Assembly: GCA_004555425.1 (NCBI GenBank)
Contig: SFID01000075.1
Location: forward strand, 1 to 12,544
Origin: Bacteroidales bacterium
Lineage (GTDB): Bacteria > Bacteroidota > Bacteroidia > Bacteroidales > Bacteroidaceae
Direction of reading: 5' to 3'
DNA: 12,544 nt
Shown: piece after piece, positions 1 through 7,103 of the stretch
Numbering within the stretch: the stretch's first letter is position 1
How the letters are laid out: the number at the start of each line of letters is the position of its first letter
Program-made: the position numbers and the translations under genes
Notes under the pieces: generated by a model
The model's database searches: none
Told to the model about the DNA's origin: nothing
What the model saw: the letters and a program-made list of their open reading frames with translations, nothing else

Positions 1-405
1 TCCCCCCTATATCACAAACAACCCGAAAAAATTTGCAAAAATATTTGGTAGGGTTGTGAATAGCTGACAAAGTCATATCCCCCCTATATCACAAACAACT
101 TCTTATGTCGGTGTGTGCCTGGAGCTGTGTTGTGAATAGCTGACAAAGTCATATCCCCCCTATATCACAAACAACTTTGTAATTTCCATTATGCGAAACT
201 GTCGGTTGTGAATAGCTGACAAAGTCATATCCCCCCTATATCACAAACAACCTTCGCTGCCATCGTACTGCGGCACTATTTGTTGTGAATAGCTGACAAA
301 GTCATATCCCCCCTATATCACAAACAACAGCGCCGCCATAGCGGCATCCAGAAACGACGTTGTGAATAGCTGACAAAGTCATATCCCCCCTATATCACAA
401 ACAAC
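1..405 (+). CRISPR. Type II-C CRISPR array, truncated at left edge
   Basis: Five complete 47-bp repeats lie at 53-99, 129-175, 205-251, 282-328 and 359-405. The last 22 nt of another repeat lie at 1-22. Every complete copy begins GTTGTGAATAGCTGAC, has a run of six C in the middle and ends TATATCACAAACAAC, and I see no variation between copies. The five spacers (23-52, 100-128, 176-204, 252-281, 329-358) are 29 or 30 nt and unrelated to each other. Repeats of 47 bp with spacers of about 30 nt are usual for Bacteroidetes type II-C. The strand comes from the tracrRNA at 6347-6428, whose anti-repeat pairs with the plus-strand repeat directly 3' of each spacer. crRNAs therefore read left to right, towards cas2, and any leader would lie beyond the left edge. 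The right-most repeat is not degenerate, so repeat decay does not mark the old end. Spacer targets are unknown. Confidence 0.98.
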
Positions 406-559
406 AGAATACTCATATTCTGTTGGCATATAGGAAATTACAAGCACTATTCATAAAACAAAAAATTGTTTGTGATAAAAGAAATCCCGCTCGTGAGAAC
501 GGGATTTCTTGTTTCTATATGACCTTAGCAACTGCGGCTGATATGGAAGGCAATGAGGG
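406..559. other. Array-to-cas2 intergenic spacer with repeat fragment
   Basis: This 154-bp gap separates the last repeat from the end of cas2. A perfect 6-bp hairpin (AGAATA-CTCA-TATTCT, 406-421) follows the last repeat directly. At 466-477, TTGTTTGTGATA is the exact reverse complement of 12 nt near the 3' end of the repeat. A transcript leaving the array could therefore fold this stretch back on the last repeat (393-404). The strong hairpin at 479-510 comes next. No promoter matching TAnnTTTG is visible on either strand and no open frame looks coding. Confidence 0.6.
479..510. terminator. Hairpin between convergent array and cas operon
   Basis: A perfect 11-bp stem (AAGAAATCCCG, 479-489, with CGGGATTTCTT, 500-510) closes a 10-nt loop. 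Read on the minus strand, the second arm runs into TTATC, giving a short U-rich tail suited to ending the cas9-cas1-cas2 transcript about 50 nt after the cas2 stop. Read on the plus strand, it is followed by GTTTCTAT, a weaker tail that could stop array transcription before it runs into cas2. A bidirectional terminator is the likely role. Confidence 0.75.
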
Positions 560-904
560 TTAGAAGAGTTCCAACTGAATATAGACAGGGCGGTCCTTCT
601 GGGCTTTCTTGCCATAGAACACCTCCATATCTCCAAACTGCTTGTCCGTGATAGTGAGAATACCCACCTTGCCGTACTCGGGCACAATGCTGCGAACGCG
701 CCGAATGTGCACCTCCATATTCTCGCGACTGGCACAATGGCGAATGTAGATGCTAAACTGAAACATCGTGAAGCCATCTCGAATCAGGTTCTCGCGAAAA
801 TCGTGATAGATTTTTCTATCCCGCTTGGTCTGGGTGGGCAGGTCGAAGAAAACGAGAATCCACATAACTCGGTATTCACTGAAGCGACTGGGCAGGTTGT
901 TCAT
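560..904 (-). CDS. cas2: CRISPR-associated endonuclease Cas2 (type II-C)
   Basis: This 114-residue protein is the small ferredoxin-fold partner of Cas1. In known systems a Cas2 dimer bridges two Cas1 dimers in the spacer-integration complex. The first strand carries WILVFFDLP, with the conserved Asp at residue 21, followed by a basic segment (TKRDRK). The C-terminus VYIQLELF is typical of type II-C Cas2. The length is somewhat above the usual 90-110 because of about 13 residues before the core strand; Met14 is an alternative start. The ATG overlaps the cas1 stop by 4 nt (TCAT on the plus strand at 901-904), which suggests translational coupling and supports the longer start. It is the last gene of the cas operon and is followed by the hairpin at 479-510. 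Confidence 0.96.
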   Translation of the reverse strand: MNNLPSRFSEYRVMWILVFFDLPTQTKRDRKIYHDFRENLIRDGFTMFQFSIYIRHCASRENMEVHIRRVRSIVPEYGKVGILTITDKQFGDMEVFYGKKAQKDRPVYIQLELF

Positions 905-1839
905 AAAAATTGCGGATATGCCAGTTGGCGCGCCTCACCTGCGTAGCAACGAGCCAGCGAAGCCGTGGTCAATCCCGCCGCCACCATCAAGGGGCTGCGT
1001 TTCCCATCAACCACCACATCCAGCACAGGAATCCGCAGGAGTTCGGCCTTCAGCTCTCGAGTAAGTTCGCTAATGTCGTCAAACGCCTGCATCACCTGTA
1101 TGACCAGTTGGTCCACGTAGGGACGATAAGGCTCCATCACATCGTCGGCCAGACAATAGGCGTTGTAGCGATTGTGGTGGTGGATGCCCAGAGTGGGCAG
1201 AAGGCCACTGGCCACAAGGTTGCGCGCAATGATGGCGCGGAGGATGGCATAGCCGTAGTTGAGCAGGTGGTTGGGCGGTTCGCCATCGCGACGGCGAGTA
1301 AACGAAGGGATGTCGGGGAAGAGGTGAGCCCAATAGTAGGCTGCCGCCCGTGCCTCCATATTGTCGGGGTCGCCACTGCGCACGGCGGCAGCCCAGGTGC
1401 GCATACAGGCCGTTTCGACTCCCACAACCTGTGTGCGCAGCACAAACTCCTGATTGAGAATCTTCTGTCGGACAGTCTGTGCCCAGAGTTGCTTGCGGAG
1501 CGGCAGGGAGGCTTCTATCTGAAACTGGAAACGCTCGTGCTGGAGGGTGTTTCCCTCAAGGGGCATCAGCAGTCCGCGGGGTATACTGTGGTCGTCGCAG
1601 GTGATGACGGCCACATTGTTTTCGAGCAGGGCGGCAATAGCTCCCGATGTGATGGTAATCCGCCTGTTGTCGAGCACCACCACCCCTATGTCTTCAATAG
1701 GGATGGTGCGCTCGCCAGCTCGCTTAAGGGATTCGGAGATGGTATCGTTCTTCTCCACCTCGGGCAGTTGGACAACCAGCTGCTGCTGGCGCAGGCTGAG
1801 GTAGGCTGGATTGCCAAAGAAGAGGGTTTTCTTAATCAT
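901..1839 (-). CDS. cas1: CRISPR-associated integrase Cas1 (type II-C)
   Basis: Cas1 is the metal-dependent integrase that inserts new spacers into the array, acting with Cas2 and, in type II systems, with Cas9 for PAM choice. The 312-residue length is normal. The N-terminal beta domain (about 1-85) begins MIKKTLFFGNPAYLSLR. The C-terminal helical domain carries the expected metal ligands: Glu162 in DPDNMEARAAAYYW, His221 in LGIHHHNRYNAYCLADD, and the acidic group Asp232/Asp233/Glu236 in ADDVMEPYRP. The LLNYGYAIL motif (192-200) is also typical. The gene starts 5 nt after the cas9 stop and overlaps cas2 by 4 nt, so the three genes look like one transcription unit. No truncation or lost catalytic residue is seen, so adaptation should be functional. 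Confidence 0.98.
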   Translation of the reverse strand: MIKKTLFFGNPAYLSLRQQQLVVQLPEVEKNDTISESLKRAGERTIPIEDIGVVVLDNRRITITSGAIAALLENNVAVITCDDHSIPRGLLMPLEGNTLQHERFQFQIEASLPLRKQLWAQTVRQKILNQEFVLRTQVVGVETACMRTWAAAVRSGDPDNMEARAAAYYWAHLFPDIPSFTRRRDGEPPNHLLNYGYAILRAIIARNLVASGLLPTLGIHHHNRYNAYCLADDVMEPYRPYVDQLVIQVMQAFDDISELTRELKAELLRIPVLDVVVDGKRSPLMVAAGLTTASLARCYAGEARQLAYPQFL

Positions 1840-1844
1840 ACGTG

Positions 1845-4800
1845 CTATCGGATAATGCGGACGATATTGCCCAAGCGGTCAACCTCCAATTTCCAGCAGT
1901 TTCTAGCTATATTAACCTTATCCTCTGTTGTTTGAATCTTATTCAATGTTTGGAATTCCGCACCATCCTTAATAATGGTAGCTACATGATGAGGCAGGAA
2001 ATAGGCTACTCGTCCTGTGCAGCTCACAAACTTATAGATTCGACTAATCTCCAGCTTTTCAATATTGGGGATCAACTTCTCATCCTCCGTAGGCAGATAC
2101 ACGAGGTCGTTGGGCGAGAGCCAGAACCGGAGCTTCGCACCCTGTTGGTCCGTTTCGGGAACAGGCGCGAGCCCTTGCTTCAGGCGTTCGATGACCATAC
2201 GCAGGGGCATTGTGGCAACACTGCGCTGGCCTTCATCATTCTCATAGACACCCAGATAGAGATTGGTTCCCTTTTGTGCTTCAGCATATTTGCGAACCTT
2301 GTTACCCGACTCGCCTACAGCAAATTTCTCACCCAACGGCTCGCAGAGGCGTACGCGAAGAATAGGTTTGTGGTCCTTGCCCCCATTGTACTGAGCAATA
2401 TGGCTGTTCAACTGCTCAATGCCTTCGGGCGAGAAGGCCAGTTCGGCGTTGCCGCCACAGGCTTCGAGATAGTTGCGCAGGATACGCTGAATACCCGTAT
2501 CGGTAATCTTGGCGATGGTTGCCGCCGTGAAGGAAGCATCAAGGGGCTTACGTACGGCCACCATGGGTTTGTCTTCATCGGTGAAGTAATATACTTTCAC
2601 CCTCTTCACCGACTGCTCGTTGAAGACGAAGTCGCGCTCGGCGAACCATGCTTTAAGTTTTTTCTTGTCCAATCCCTCGGCCTGCAATTTTTGAATCTGC
2701 CGGCGCAACGGGCGATCAACAATCTGCGACACCTGGTCGAGAGCCACATTGAGCGCAACCTCGCGAATCTGACGGAGATTGACATGACCATAAATCGTAT
2801 CCTTGTGCAAGGACTTGCGGATGGCCCACTGCTTGGCACCCGTCTGGGGGAAAAGGCGTTTGTGTCCGCCTCCATCATAGCGCTCTACGTAATTGCTGGC
2901 ACGATTGATGACGCGCACCTGGTGCTTGAAACTGACCACTACACGATGCAAGGCATCGCAGACATCCTGCGTGAGTGTGGGCCAGGGTTTCAAGATGGTT
3001 TGGTTGGGACCACAGAGCTTGCGTCGCAAGTCTTGGCGTGTGCAAGCATCGTGGGCCGATACATTGTTCAGATAAGACACAATAGAACGCGAAGCCAAGG
3101 CGATGGCCAAGGCATCTAGGGCATGGTGACGATGGTCAATGCGTTTCTTGTTAAATCCGCGCTGCTCGTCCATGGGCATCGTGGTTTGGAATACACGCTT
3201 GCCATCCTTGTTATCCCAATAGCCATAGTTCTCTGAATTTGTCAGGCGATTCATCCGTTCGAAGCGCGGCGTGACGATGCTGTTCCACACATCGTTCAAC
3301 CCCCAGTCCTTCTTCAACTTGTCGGTGATAGCACCCGTACAGGGGATGACATGGCGGGAGGTGGCTTCTACCTCGTCCTCGTCGCGAACAATGTGAGAGA
3401 GGAGGCCCAGCATGAGGCGGCTGATATAACGGCTATCGTTCATCTGTCGCTGCACGAAAGTTTCGGGGATGTCGTCCATCATCAGTTTCTGAGCCTTGGT
3501 CTTTTGGCCAGCATAATGATCGCGCACGAATGCCTCGTACTCCTGCGGCGTGAAGATACGCACATCGCCAAGGGCGGGACAATGCACGGTCTGCCCCTTG
3601 TGGTTCTTGATAAACTCGTAGCCAAGCTGGTTGGACTTTAGCTTGTTGACCTCTGCCTCACAGATAACCTTGTTGGTAAACGAATCATCGTAGAATCGGG
3701 ATTTGGGAATGACGTGCTCTATCTCGTAGGCTGAGGTGAAGAGTTGGCTGAACGAAATGGGACGCCCAGTGTAGGGTGAGCAATATTTCTGCTCCAACCA
3801 CAAACGATAACGATGAATCTCGGCAGGCGTAGGTTGGGCTTTTCTGCTAATACTGGAAATCTCTTGGTAGTCGGCGCTTTCTTTGTTGAGTTGCTGCAAG
3901 GCACCCTCCTCATATATGCGCATGAGTAACTGGTGCATGGGGGAATAGGGACGTACAGCCTCAATATGGGCCACCTTCATTTCCTCCAACAGTTGCTTGA
4001 TACGTAGATTCGTGTCTTCGTTTTGGCGGATGGTACGGCTCATACGCTCACGCTGCGCTGCCGTACTCTTCATGCTACGACCCATTTCCACATGAATCTC
4101 GTCAATCTGGCCCACCTCCTTCCACACATCGCGCACGGTGCGGAGGGTTTCCAAAACGCACTGCTCTACAATGGGATTGTGCAATGAATGCTGTTTGAAG
4201 CCATGAAGGAAAGCATCAATGTCCTCGGGACGCGTCCAGCGGGTCGTGTCCTTGGCCTCGGAGTGGCGACCATAAACGGCATAGCAAGCCTGCCAAAGGG
4301 AGAGGCCCTGGAAATCAGTGGGCTGTTTGAGCACGGTTCCCCCCATTCGCTCAAGCAGTTGGGATTCAGTTTCGTCGCCAATCGCAGACTGGTAGTTTTC
4401 CATCAGATTTGTAGGCAAGGCTTGTTCGTCCCAATGGCTACCCATACGCATGACGGAAAGCAATTTCTTGATGGCCTTCTCGCTATACGCACCATATTCC
4501 TTCTGGAAGGGAGGTATCTTGCAGAACGACTCCACCCATTCTTCGGGCAATTGTTCTCGCTGGGCCCAATGCGTGAGAGCCTTGGTGAGTTCCACGCGGT
4601 CATCAACGGAATACAGCAGTTGCCAGATACGCAACTCGCGCTCTGGGGTCAGCCAATCGGTTTTGATTTTGGCACGCTTCAAGGCAGTCAAGAAGACATA
4701 GCGCGTTTCGTTGCAAGGATAGACCTTGTCCTCCACGTAATTCCAGCGCAATGGATATTGGCTGTCCTTCCCGCTTGCTTTCTTGAGGTGGAAGAATCCC

Positions 4801-6293
4801 TTGAACAATTTTTCCTGCGTGATATCCTTCTGATTATTGAGATAATCGAAAAGCCTTACACGCGCCTCAACGTCTGGCAGATAAAGGGCTGTCACCTCTT
4901 CCTCGTTGATATCCTTGCTATTGAAAAGACGGAGGTTTTGCACAAACTGCCAGAGACGAAACTCCTGAAAGAGTGGGTGCGATTTGGCTATACACTTGAT
5001 GTGCTGGACTTTCATCTCTCCCGTCTCGCGGTCCGCCAGGTACTCATATTGTTCAAAGGGACAGTTGGCGATGAGATGCTTCTTACTTTTTAGCGGACGT
5101 TGATAGAAGAGCAGGTCATCCATAATAAGGTTGATAAGGTCCTTGCGACGCAAACTCTGCTGATGGGCTTCATTGTGGGGATACAGTTCCTGAATGCACG
5201 CCTCCAGAGATTGTGCACTGGCCAACTCGGGTATAAACTGAGCCTGCTTGGTCAGGATGGCGCGCAATTCTTCCTTGTAATAACGGCGGTCAATGGTACG
5301 CACCAGTTTGCCGATGACCTTCCCCTCGGGATGCTTCAGCAAATACTGGTAGATGTAGGAACCGACGGTGAGGCCAGACTCCTCAATGGCTGCTTCGGTT
5401 CGCTGCTTCCGAGAGGCGTAGTTGTCCTCTTCAAGAATGCTATACGTACAGATAGGCTTGCCGTCCTCATTCAACTGGGGGGTTCCATCTGCATTCAAGG
5501 ACGTGGTGACGATGAACTCTTTCGTCAATCCGACCCAGTCCTTCAGCGAAGCCCTACTCGTAAACGGCACACAGCATCCGTTCTCAAGATTTATATTATA
5601 GGTTGTGTTGCGAGCATTGCGACTTGTTTCCTCAACGCTCAACACCTGAGAGGTCATGAACTCTACACGCTTGGAGGTATCTACCTCTTCTTCCTCTCCG
5701 CGCAACTGATAATAACCACGCTTCTGATTAAAGCTAAGGAGAATCCATGCCAGTTCTTGACGTGAAAGGGGAGCCTGCAAGGCTTTATGGCGTAAATAAT
5801 AAAGCGTCCAATCCAGCGGAATCTGCTTACCATCAGCAACGAGTTGCGGCTGGTGCTTCTCAAAATCGCTCAACATCTCACCGAAAGAATCCATGAACAA
5901 GAAGCGGTTTTTGCCACTGGGGTCGCGGCGCCAAGCTATCTTTGGCTCAGCGTGACCAAGAAATTTGCCATAAGTCTTGCCGTCCGTGCGGTCCCAGCCC
6001 AAGGCTGCATCAAAATGCGGCGGGAGGAAACCTAGCACATGGAGCACACGAAACAGACGCTCGCGGCGCAACAGATAACGTTCGCGAATGCGGCGCAACT
6101 GGCGGAACGATGTGCGTTCCTGGGTTTGCGAAGTGGTCACACCACTCTCAAATTTGCTCAACACATCCTGACTCATCGGAAGGATGCGACTGCCCATGCG
6201 AATATTTGGGCGGACATTCTCTTCCTCGGGCAGCTGTACCAGTGCCCATCCAATGGAGTTTGTTCCTAAATCAAGTCCGAGTACATTTTTCAT
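1845..6293 (-). CDS. cas9: CRISPR-associated endonuclease Cas9 (type II-C)
   Basis: This is the RNA-guided DNA nuclease that uses crRNA paired with tracrRNA to cut both target strands. From the preferred start it has 1482 residues, long for type II-C in general but normal for Bacteroidetes. RuvC-I is GLDLGTNSIGWAL with Asp8. An arginine-rich bridge helix follows (about 57-90), then a long REC lobe. RuvC-II is EIHVEMGRS with Glu736. The HNH domain has EIEHVIPKS with His860, then Asn874 and Asn883 at the same spacing as in SpCas9. RuvC-III is RIDHRHHALDALA with His1057 and Asp1060. The WED/PAM-interacting part covers roughly 1100-1482. All catalytic residues are present. An in-frame ATG at 6333-6335 would add 14 residues (MKNPLTKQEI and four more), but family members begin just before the LGLDLGTNS motif and the upstream ATG overlaps the tracrRNA promoter, so 6293 is preferred. 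No clear cas9 promoter was found. Confidence 0.98.
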   Translation of the reverse strand: MKNVLGLDLGTNSIGWALVQLPEEENVRPNIRMGSRILPMSQDVLSKFESGVTTSQTQERTSFRQLRRIRERYLLRRERLFRVLHVLGFLPPHFDAALGWDRTDGKTYGKFLGHAEPKIAWRRDPSGKNRFLFMDSFGEMLSDFEKHQPQLVADGKQIPLDWTLYYLRHKALQAPLSRQELAWILLSFNQKRGYYQLRGEEEEVDTSKRVEFMTSQVLSVEETSRNARNTTYNINLENGCCVPFTSRASLKDWVGLTKEFIVTTSLNADGTPQLNEDGKPICTYSILEEDNYASRKQRTEAAIEESGLTVGSYIYQYLLKHPEGKVIGKLVRTIDRRYYKEELRAILTKQAQFIPELASAQSLEACIQELYPHNEAHQQSLRRKDLINLIMDDLLFYQRPLKSKKHLIANCPFEQYEYLADRETGEMKVQHIKCIAKSHPLFQEFRLWQFVQNLRLFNSKDINEEEVTALYLPDVEARVRLFDYLNNQKDITQEKLFKGFFHLKKASGKDSQYPLRWNYVEDKVYPCNETRYVFLTALKRAKIKTDWLTPERELRIWQLLYSVDDRVELTKALTHWAQREQLPEEWVESFCKIPPFQKEYGAYSEKAIKKLLSVMRMGSHWDEQALPTNLMENYQSAIGDETESQLLERMGGTVLKQPTDFQGLSLWQACYAVYGRHSEAKDTTRWTRPEDIDAFLHGFKQHSLHNPIVEQCVLETLRTVRDVWKEVGQIDEIHVEMGRSMKSTAAQRERMSRTIRQNEDTNLRIKQLLEEMKVAHIEAVRPYSPMHQLLMRIYEEGALQQLNKESADYQEISSISRKAQPTPAEIHRYRLWLEQKYCSPYTGRPISFSQLFTSAYEIEHVIPKSRFYDDSFTNKVICEAEVNKLKSNQLGYEFIKNHKGQTVHCPALGDVRIFTPQEYEAFVRDHYAGQKTKAQKLMMDDIPETFVQRQMNDSRYISRLMLGLLSHIVRDEDEVEATSRHVIPCTGAITDKLKKDWGLNDVWNSIVTPRFERMNRLTNSENYGYWDNKDGKRVFQTTMPMDEQRGFNKKRIDHRHHALDALAIALASRSIVSYLNNVSAHDACTRQDLRRKLCGPNQTILKPWPTLTQDVCDALHRVVVSFKHQVRVINRASNYVERYDGGGHKRLFPQTGAKQWAIRKSLHKDTIYGHVNLRQIREVALNVALDQVSQIVDRPLRRQIQKLQAEGLDKKKLKAWFAERDFVFNEQSVKRVKVYYFTDEDKPMVAVRKPLDASFTAATIAKITDTGIQRILRNYLEACGGNAELAFSPEGIEQLNSHIAQYNGGKDHKPILRVRLCEPLGEKFAVGESGNKVRKYAEAQKGTNLYLGVYENDEGQRSVATMPLRMVIERLKQGLAPVPETDQQGAKLRFWLSPNDLVYLPTEDEKLIPNIEKLEISRIYKFVSCTGRVAYFLPHHVATIIKDGAEFQTLNKIQTTEDKVNIARNCWKLEVDRLGNIVRIIR

Positions 6294-6308
6294 AATATTT
6301 TTTTGGAT

Positions 6309-6342
6309 TTCTTGTTTGGTCAATGGGTTTTTCATATCTTTG
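6309..6342 (+). promoter_or_regulatory. Promoter of the tracrRNA
   Basis: TATCTTTG at 6335-6342 matches the Bacteroidetes -7 element TAnnTTTG exactly. TTG at 6312-6314 lies 20 nt upstream and fits the -33 element; TTTG at 6315-6318 is an alternative at 16 nt. Initiation would fall near 6346-6348, exactly where the anti-repeat begins. The promoter sits within the first bases upstream of cas9 and overlaps the alternative cas9 ATG on the other strand. Confidence 0.75.
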
Positions 6343-6346
6343 CCAG

Positions 6347-6428
6347 CGATATGATTTATCAGCTATTCACAATAAGGATTATTCCGTTGTGAAAACATCC
6401 AGGGCGGGGCAACTCGCCCTTTTCTTTT
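6347..6428 (+). ncRNA. tracrRNA: tracrRNA of the type II-C system
   Basis: This RNA pairs with the repeat part of each crRNA and loads it into Cas9. The anti-repeat (6348-6373) is complementary to the first 27 nt of the repeat: 15 contiguous pairs including one G-U, then a mismatch, three pairs, one bulged crRNA base and seven more pairs. A bulged duplex of this kind is characteristic of type II crRNA:tracrRNA. The tail runs through GGATTATTCC, GTTGTGAAAACATCC and a GC-rich terminator hairpin. The start is inferred from the -7 element at 6335-6342 and the end from the U-tract after 6420, giving about 80 nt. GTTGTGAA at 6386-6393 repeats the first 8 nt of the CRISPR repeat and can pair internally with 6366-6373. 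It is transcribed away from cas9. The exact ends are not known from sequence alone. Confidence 0.9.
6401..6427 (+). terminator. Intrinsic terminator of the tracrRNA
   Basis: AGGGCG (6401-6406) pairs with CGCCCT (6415-6420) around the loop GGGCAACT and is followed by TTTCTTTT. A pyrimidine tract broken by a single G continues to 6453. In type II tracrRNAs the last hairpin is normally both a Cas9-bound element and the terminator. Confidence 0.85.
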
Positions 6429-6453
6429 GCCCTTTTTTCTCTTTTCCTCTTCC

Positions 6454-6592
6454 GAGGCTGCGAATACCCGAAGGGAATAGCCGTGAGGCTTGAGGGCATC
6501 GCGCTCAGGGAGGGCACTGGGCATAATGCCGCACAGGAGACTGGTCAAAAACCATCCAATTGCAAAAATACAAAAAATCCGTTCGCAGCCTC
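6454..6592. repeat. 11-bp inverted repeat enclosing a structured segment
   Basis: GAGGCTGCGAA (6454-6464) and TTCGCAGCCTC (6582-6592) are perfect reverse complements enclosing 117 bp. The interior holds smaller self-complementary pieces: AGCC-GTG-aGGCT, GGCAT-A-ATGCC and TGGT-CAAAA-ACCA. The segment begins right after the pyrimidine tract behind the tracrRNA. It could be a structured RNA, a small non-autonomous mobile element or a regulatory region upstream of cas9. No open frame in it looks coding. The inverted repeat is seen; any function is unproven. Confidence 0.45.
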
Positions 6593-7005
6593 TTGAGAAG
6601 GCAGATTATTCTCACCTTTGCTTTTGTCCTGTTGGCTGACCCTGCATAAATGCACATGATAGGGTCGAAGGCCATTGCTGTTCGATTGTTTTCTTACACC
6701 ACGATTCTTTCCAATGTCACAAATATCCCGAACTGAGTTTCAAGTGTTCGCATGACACGCTACCTTTCGGCTGCCACGGATGGACGAAATCAAAGAACAG
6801 GGTGTTCTGGTGCGGCGAGGGAGACACACCCCGCTTCCCCTCCCATTGCGTGAGAACCTACCTATAGTAACTACCAGCTATGATTTTTGTTTGGCCACAC
6901 ATTGCAAACAACGTCTGGTACATTGCATCCCACTCCCTTCTCACACCTAGCACGATGCGGTACGATTCTCACCCATGACTGGGTAATTTCCAATTTACGC
7001 AAAAT
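6593..7005. other. Non-coding stretch without a recognised gene
   Basis: No frame on either strand shows a recognisable protein, and I see no tRNA or rRNA. Small self-complementary elements are present: GACCCT (6638-6643) with AGGGTC (6661-6666) enclosing the perfect TGCATAAATGCA, and ACCCA-TGAC-TGGGT at 6971-6984. None has a U-tract or a known family signature. The region may hold promoter sequence for cas9 on the minus strand, but no convincing pair of -33 and -7 elements was found. Confidence 0.5.
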
Positions 7006-7051
7006 AAAAAGCACGAGAGAACCTCTTTGCGGAGATTCTCTCGTGCTTTTT
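7006..7051 (-). terminator. Strong terminator after secG
   Basis: A perfect 16-bp stem (arms 7006-7021 and 7036-7051, core GCACGAGAGAA with TTCTCTCGTGC) has a 14-nt loop that may close further by CTC/GAG pairing. On the minus strand it is followed by a U-rich stretch (TTTTTATTTTG), about 50 nt after the secG stop. It probably ends the sigma-54 activator-lptE-TPR-secG transcript. The arms also end in T on the plus strand, so it may work in both directions. Confidence 0.9.
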
Positions 7052-7103
7052 TGTTGGGGACCACAACAGGCGCGGAGGCTTGTTGCGTGTTTGATTTCTT
7101 AGA

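Noticed and set aside
23..52. Spacer 1 as a self-targeting spacer against 6560-6570 (shared TTGCAAAAATA)
   Set aside because: Only 11 AT-rich bases match, far short of a full protospacer, and this is expected by chance.
910..5765. Long plus-strand open frames opposite cas1 and cas9 (for example 910-1935, 1842-3119, 4188-5093)
   Set aside because: They are antisense to clearly conserved Cas proteins, show no recognisable domain and have biased composition typical of shadow frames.
560..6335. Type II-A or II-B classification
   Set aside because: No csn2 or cas4 is present; the operon ends with cas2 and a terminator, so II-C fits.
6363..6548. 61-codon minus-strand frame across the tracrRNA and its downstream segment
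   Set aside because: It is antisense to the tracrRNA and its terminator, Lys/Arg-rich because of the pyrimidine tract, and without homology I can recognise.
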